A DNA stretch of 64,000 bases from positions 161,501 to 225,500 of the forward strand of contig NZ_KE124774.1 in the NCBI RefSeq assembly GCF_000188155.2, in the 5' to 3' direction. The stretch comes from Methylocystis sp. ATCC 49242 (GTDB taxonomy: Bacteria > Pseudomonadota > Alphaproteobacteria > Rhizobiales > Beijerinckiaceae). Shown in pieces: positions 60,966 through 64,000 of this stretch; position 1 is the stretch's first letter, and each line of letters begins with the position of its first letter. Under the pieces are notes generated by a model. It was not told the DNA's origin. It ran no database searches and saw only the letters and a program-made list of their open reading frames with translations. The translations under genes and the position numbers were made by a program.

Positions 60966-60975
60966 GAGTATACTC
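60966..60975. promoter_or_regulatory. Palindrome before the XRE regulator
   Basis: GAGTATACTC is a perfect 10-base palindrome 38 bases before the XRE gene; a further half-site AATACTC lies 16 bases on. Likely operator of the XRE repressor. Confidence 0.45.
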
Positions 60976-61013
60976 CGTGGTGAAATACTCGACAAGGCGG
61001 CGTCATCTCGCAG

Positions 61014-61430
61014 ATGAATTTGCGAGATGTGCTGGCGCTGAACCTCCGGAAATTGCGACGAGCCCGTGGCTGGTCACAAGAGGAGCTTGCGCATCGAGCG
61101 GAAATCGATCGAACCTATATCAGCGCGATCGAGCGTCGGCTCTATGCGGCGAGCGTCGATGTTCTGGAACGCCTTGCGATCTCGCTCGAAATTGAGGCGA
61201 GCGAGCTCATCAGATCGTCGGGTGATCGGAAGTCAGGACAGAGCTGCGCGATGCCAGTTCGAAAGTTACCCCTGAAAGCGCGGAAGGAGCGGCCATCCGT
61301 TGCAAGCCAAGTAGACGCCCAAGCCGGAAAGGCTCGTCGTCGAAATCATGGCTCACAACAGTCGGCTTCAGGCGCGCAGCGCTCGCCAATGACGCATGAA
61401 AAGGGCGAGCTCGACCCAAAGTCGAGCTGA
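61014..61430 (+). CDS. XRE-family helix-turn-helix regulator
   Basis: The 138-residue protein begins with an HTH_3 domain (LRKLRRARGWSQEELAHRAEIDRTYISAIER by parts) followed by a polar basic tail. It is the usual small repressor of this ICE region, transcribed opposite to the tra genes. The tail from residue 75 is longer than in most relatives. Confidence 0.88.
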   Translation: MNLRDVLALNLRKLRRARGWSQEELAHRAEIDRTYISAIERRLYAASVDVLERLAISLEIEASELIRSSGDRKSGQSCAMPVRKLPLKARKERPSVASQVDAQAGKARRRNHGSQQSASGAQRSPMTHEKGELDPKSS

Positions 61431-61450
61431 CGAGTTAGGGAAGAAGAATC

Positions 61451-61474
61451 CCCGCCCGATCGCTCGGGCGGGGC
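61451..61474. terminator. Bidirectional terminator hairpin
   Basis: A perfect 10-base-pair stem (CCCCGCCCGA/TCGGGCGGGG, loop TCGC) between the XRE gene and the DUF736 remnant; T-rich on the minus side. Confidence 0.7.
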
Positions 61475-61487
61475 GCTCACGGTCAGT

Positions 61488-61656
61488 CACCATTGGCCTT
61501 TCGGCCACGCGACCAGATCAGGCTGTAGCCGTCGCCTTCCTCGTCGTCGAAGAGGTTGGCGTAGATCGGCGCGGTGAAGCTCGGATCGTCGAGCTTGAGC
61601 GAGAGATAGTCGCGGCCCTCGTTGGAGCGCTTCGGCCAGGCGGCGCCGATCTCGAC
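61488..61656 (-). pseudogene. Truncated DUF736 gene (C-terminal half)
   Basis: The minus strand encodes [25 protein letters not shown] and on to [13 protein letters not shown] and stop, about 55 residues closely similar to the second half of the intact DUF736 gene at 63,509. Homology stops exactly at 61656, where the CHR cassette begins. It is the remnant of a tandem copy. Confidence 0.9.
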
Positions 61657-61679
61657 GTTATGTGGAGCACCGCATAACG
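61656..61679. promoter_or_regulatory. ModE-box-like dyad at the cassette edge
   Basis: CGTTATGT-N8-GCATAACG has the same layout as the E. coli modA operator (CGTTATAT-N8-ACATAACG). It may be an autoregulatory site of the ModE-like gene 155 bases on, or simply part of the end repeats. Confidence 0.45.
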
Positions 61680-61695
61680 CCGATTATGCGTAGCG

Positions 61696-61710
61696 CGTTA
61701 TTATGCGGAG
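61696..61710 (+). repeat. Left inverted repeat of the cassette
   Basis: CGTTATTATGCGGAG, the exact inverse of the right-edge copy at 63444-63458. A shorter inverse copy, CTCCGCATAAT, is also at 61758-61768. Confidence 0.75.
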
Positions 61711-61757
61711 TCGCGTGGGCGGAACTTCGGTTTTCCGTGCGTTTCGAGGTTGCGGCG

Positions 61758-61768
61758 CTCCGCATAAT
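61758..61768 (-). repeat. Internal partial copy of the inverted repeat
   Basis: CTCCGCATAAT, inverse of the left repeat, located 66 bases before the ModE-like start codon. Confidence 0.65.
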
Positions 61769-61834
61769 ATCAGCGCCCACGATGGGATGACGTGCCTCGC
61801 TCCAATTATGGAGAAAGCTGCTAACGTCGTAGGC

Positions 61835-62191
61835 ATGGCACATCTACAAATTACTCTTGTCCTTGAATCCGGGGCTCGTATCGGCCCCGGTAAGGCCGCA
61901 CTTCTCGAAAGCGTGCAATCGACGGGCTCGATCGCAGCGGCCGCGCGCGCGATGGACATGGACTATAAGCGCGCCTGGCTTCTGATCGACAGCCTTAACC
62001 AGTCTTTCAAAACGCCTTGCGTCGAGCGCGTCATGGGCGGCGCGGGCGGAGGCAGTGCGACGCTGACGCCGCTCGGCGAGGAGATTCTGGCGCGCTACCG
62101 CAAGCTCGAAATCGCCACCCGGAAGATTGCCTCAGCTGATCTGGCCGTGCTCGAAAAGCGGGCGACGAAGGAAAAGCGCCCCAAGGTGTGA
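61835..62191 (+). CDS. Single-domain ModE-like regulator
   Basis: A 118-residue winged-helix protein with the ModE N-terminal pattern: GARIGPGKAALLESVQSTGSI by parts, AAAARAMDMDYKRAWLLIDSLN by parts, GGAGGGSATLTPLGEEILARYR by its ends. The C-terminal molybdate-binding TOBE domains of full ModE are absent, as in one-domain relatives linked to tungstate or molybdate control. It very likely binds the ModE-type palindrome just before the CHR pair. ATG 61835 fits family starts; 61808 is possible. Confidence 0.88.
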   Translation: MAHLQITLVLESGARIGPGKAALLESVQSTGSIAAAARAMDMDYKRAWLLIDSLNQSFKTPCVERVMGGAGGGSATLTPLGEEILARYRKLEIATRKIASADLAVLEKRATKEKRPKV

Positions 62192-62227
62192 TGAAAAAAG
62201 ATTCGCCGCCGCGCTCACTTTCAATTA

Positions 62228-62252
62228 TCGCTATGTAATAAAAACATAGCGA
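62228..62252. promoter_or_regulatory. ModE-type operator before the CHR pair
   Basis: CGCTATGT-N7-ACATAGCG (9-base arms with the flanking T/A) ends 8 bases before the transporter start codon. It resembles the ModE box, and the upstream gene encodes a ModE-like protein. Repression by blocking the promoter is the likely mode. Confidence 0.75.
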
Positions 62253-62260
62253 GTAACGGG

Positions 62261-62827
62261 ATGGTGGACCAAACGAAAGACGCTGCGCCGGGACTATGGC
62301 GGATAGCAGACGTGTTTATCCGCTATGCGAACTTTACCCTGGGTGGCGGCAGCGCGACGACGGCGACGATGCACCGCGAATTGGTGACCAAGCGCCGCTG
62401 GGTCGATGACCAGCACTTCACTCTATCCTTTGCGCTCGCGCGGCTGACGCCGGGGACGAATGTGTTGGCCTTCTGCACGGGGATAGGCTGGATGCTGCGG
62501 CGGCTTCCTGGCGCGATCGTAGCGCTGCTCAGTGCGTCCATCCCTTGCACGATCATCGTTGTCATTCTGACCGCGCTTTTCAGCCGCTGGCAGGAGAACC
62601 CCACGGCGCAGGCCGCTTTGCACGGCGCGGTTGCGGCGGCCGTCGCGATCACAGCCAAGACAAGCTGGACGATCGCAAGGCCGCACTTCAAAGGCGGCGC
62701 GCGGGCGCGCGTCGTCATCGTGAGCATAGCTGCCTTTGTGCTGCATGTCGGCCTCGGCCTGTCGGCGATTCAGGTCCTTCTGCTGGCCGCCATAGTCGGT
62801 ACGATTCTTCCCCCGGTGCGCGCATGA
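62261..62827 (+). CDS. CHR-family oxyanion transporter, first half
   Basis: A 188-residue CHR-domain membrane protein: FTLGGGSATTATMHRELV near residue 25, FALARLTPGTNVLAFCTGIGW by its ends, and helices to the end (LSAIQVLLLAAIVGTILPP). With the next gene it forms a split transporter. It is not a close copy of the pair at 5.4-6.5 kb. Control by a ModE-like regulator suggests molybdate, tungstate or chromate as substrate, which is inference. Confidence 0.85.
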   Translation: MVDQTKDAAPGLWRIADVFIRYANFTLGGGSATTATMHRELVTKRRWVDDQHFTLSFALARLTPGTNVLAFCTGIGWMLRRLPGAIVALLSASIPCTIIVVILTALFSRWQENPTAQAALHGAVAAAVAITAKTSWTIARPHFKGGARARVVIVSIAAFVLHVGLGLSAIQVLLLAAIVGTILPPVRA

Positions 62828-63360
62828 ATATCGTTTATCTCTATTTGCTATTGCTCAAAGGCACGGTGACGGCATTCGCCGGTCTCGCCTCGCTGCCGGT
62901 CATTCAGGATTCTCTCGTCAACCAGCACCATTTGCTCACCGACCAGCAATTGAACGAGGCGGTCGTCATCACGCGAAGCACGCCGGGGCCAGTCGGCCTC
63001 TACATCGTGAGCGTCGGCTATTTTGTGGCAGGCTTGCCAGGTGCGTTCGTCGCCTGGCTCGCAATGATAACGCCGGCGATATTGATTATTCCGCTCGTCC
63101 ATTATGTCGGCAAGCGCATGGAGCATCCACGGGTCAAGACGATCCTGCAAACGGTCGTTCTCGCAAGCGCGGGTCTGCTGCTCGCGGCCTCGATACCGCT
63201 GGCGCATGACGGTCTGACGGATTGGATCACGGTCGCGATCGCGGTCGCGAGCATGATCCTTTTGCTGACAACCGAGGTTGACACGCTTTGGATCATTCTT
63301 GGCGCCGCTCTCATCTCCTTGTCCGCATCGTCAGTAGGATTGGTCGTGGGCATCTCCTGA
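62824..63360 (+). CDS. CHR-family oxyanion transporter, second half
   Basis: The 178-residue partner with FAGLASLPVIQDSLVNQHHLL (parts), ITRSTPGPVGLYIVSVGYFV (ends) and several helices. It overlaps the first half by 4 bases (ATGA). The protein ends about 100 bases before the right edge of the cassette. Confidence 0.85.
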   Translation: MNIVYLYLLLLKGTVTAFAGLASLPVIQDSLVNQHHLLTDQQLNEAVVITRSTPGPVGLYIVSVGYFVAGLPGAFVAWLAMITPAILIIPLVHYVGKRMEHPRVKTILQTVVLASAGLLLAASIPLAHDGLTDWITVAIAVASMILLLTTEVDTLWIILGAALISLSASSVGLVVGIS

Positions 63361-63443
63361 AGTTCCCAGCCGCCATTGCTTCAGGTGCAAATCGAAAGCT
63401 GGTTCCGCATCAAGCGCGAATGCGGATACTTGCAGTCATCTCG

Positions 63444-63458
63444 CTCCGCATAATAACG
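63444..63458 (-). repeat. Right inverted repeat of the cassette
   Basis: CTCCGCATAATAACG, exact inverse of 61696-61710. Backbone sequence (the hairpin after DUF736) resumes directly after it. Confidence 0.75.
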
Positions 63459-63473
63459 GGGCGATATCCGCGA

Positions 63474-63495
63474 CGCCCCGCTGTGTGGCGGGGCG
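63474..63495 (-). terminator. Hairpin after the intact DUF736 gene
   Basis: An 8-base-pair GC stem (CGCCCCGC/GCGGGGCG) with a 6-base loop, in the same relative place as the hairpin after the truncated copy. No T-run. Confidence 0.5.
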
Positions 63496-63508
63496 CCGCG
63501 GGCGCCGA

Positions 63509-63811
63509 TCAGCGCGACCAGATCAGCGCGCATTCGCCATTCTCACCGTCGAAGAGGTTGGCGTAAATGGGGGCGGTGAAGCTGGGATCGTCGAGCTTGA
63601 CCGAGTGGTAGGTGCGGCCCTCCTTCGAGGTCCGGCGCCACGCGGCCCCGATCTCGACGCCTGAGACGATCACCCGGAGGTCGGGCGCCTTGTCGCTGGT
63701 GGAGGCGGGATCGCTGGGGACGAGGCGCGCCTTGGCGTCGATGGCGAGGGTCTTGATCGCGCCGGTGTAGGCGCCATCGTTGCTGCGGGTGAACGAGCCG
63801 ATCTGGGACAT
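63509..63811 (-). CDS. DUF736 family protein
   Basis: A 100-residue protein beginning MSQIGSFTRSNDGAYTGAI and ending NGECALIWSR, of the conserved DUF736 family found in one or more tandem copies in rhizobial ICEs. Function is unknown; the fold is expected to be all-beta. AAGGAG lies 8 bases before the ATG. It is the intact member of a pair with the remnant at 61,488. Confidence 0.93.
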   Translation of the reverse strand: MSQIGSFTRSNDGAYTGAIKTLAIDAKARLVPSDPASTSDKAPDLRVIVSGVEIGAAWRRTSKEGRTYHSVKLDDPSFTAPIYANLFDGENGECALIWSR

Positions 63812-64000
63812 GGTGTAACTCCTTTTGCTGTGTTCCAAGCCCGCGACCATCGCGGCCTTGTGGCGATCAGGAGCACCGGGACGGCCGCCCCGCACCTGCA
63901 AGGGCCGCAGCGCACGCGAAGGACGGCATGAGCCGAGCTTCTTGTGCCGCGAGGAGCGGCGCAGCCGCGGGGAAGAAGGTCGGCGACGCCGTTGCGGGGA
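63812..64000. other. GC-rich right edge without a recognised gene
   Basis: About 190 bases upstream of DUF736, presumably promoter and leader. No frame looks coding and no attachment-site copy is visible. Confidence 0.4.

Larger units (their letters stand above)
61656..63458. mobile_element. Cassette with ModE-like regulator and CHR transporter pair
   Basis: The 1.8-kb segment interrupts a DUF736 gene. CGTTATGTGGAG is at its left edge and CGTTATTATGCGGAG (61696-61710) close to it; the exact inverse CTCCGCATAATAACG is at the right edge (63444-63458). No transposase or recombinase gene lies inside, so it would need a helper. Confidence 0.6.
29176..64000. mobile_element. Integrative and conjugative element at dusA, right end not in window
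   Basis: The segment starts at the dusA attachment region and contains a tyrosine integrase, a complete trb mating-pair operon, traG coupling protein, MOBP-type relaxase with a candidate oriT, traF, a lytic transglycosylase, repA, and typical accessory DUF genes (DUF2274, DUF2840, DUF2285, DUF736). Gene order matches the Tn4371-like and rhizobial ICE class. Cargo is inserted between copG and trbB and inside a DUF736 gene. It continues beyond the window. Confidence 0.9.

Noticed and set aside
61656-61679. Integron attC-like site
   Set aside because: The core GTTRRRY and the folded attC layout are not matched and no integron integrase is present.
1-64000. CRISPR arrays or rRNA genes
   Set aside because: No regularly spaced repeat array, cas-like protein or rRNA sequence was seen; the only spaced repeats are the three repA iterons.

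Overview
The window looks like the chromosome of a GC-rich alphaproteobacterium, most likely of the Hyphomicrobiales. The evidence is the GC bias, a complete Caulobacter/rhizobial-type cpa/tad pilus locus, short cold-shock and clan AA retropepsin-like proteins, and a rhizobial/Tn4371-like conjugative element. The species cannot be fixed from sequence alone.

Positions 1-29,242 are mostly ordinary chromosome. A truncated GNAT acetyltransferase is followed by a compact acyl carrier protein / acyl-adenylating enzyme / SDR reductase operon (411-2747). Two unknown genes follow, then a coupled set of a CYTH-like protein with a two-gene (split) CHR oxyanion transporter (4540-6546). Next come two small unknown genes, tRNA-Pro(CGG), folA-thyA, a Tim44-like protein, helicase hrpB, a retropepsin-like protease and a phosphomannomutase/phosphoglucomutase. 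The type IVb pilus locus (15,896-27,395) has two TadE-like pseudopilins and a CpaC-N-domain protein on the minus strand, then flp, cpaA-B-C-D-E-F and tadB-C on the plus strand. cobS and dusA close the segment.

From about 29.2 kb to the right edge lies an integrative and conjugative element (ICE) placed at the 5' end of dusA by the adjacent tyrosine integrase. Its far end is outside the window. The ICE backbone reads leftward: DUF736, an XRE regulator (opposite strand), a small conserved protein, a DUF2285-type regulator broken by a one-base frameshift, an HTH excisionase-like protein, repA with three iterons, DUF2840, traF, a lytic transglycosylase, an IncP-like oriT candidate, a MOBP-type relaxase, traG, copG, then trbB-C-D-E-J-K-L-F-G-I and DUF2274. 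parA, usually found between repA and DUF2840 in this ICE class, is missing.

Two cargo blocks interrupt the backbone. The first (about 40.1-51.5 kb) sits between copG and trbB. It carries a full arsenic operon (arsR-arsI-two unrelated arsC-arsD-arsA-acr3 plus accessory genes), a His/Met-rich periplasmic protein with a divergent Crp/Fnr regulator, a MerR/MerT-like pair with a GDCCVxC protein, and a TauE/SafE permease. The second (61,656-63,458) is a small cassette cut into a tandem DUF736 gene. It encodes a single-domain ModE-like regulator and a second split CHR transporter, with a ModE-type palindrome directly in front of the transporter and short inverted repeats at its edges. This cassette is the best candidate for an undescribed system: a mobile, ModE-regulated oxyanion transporter.
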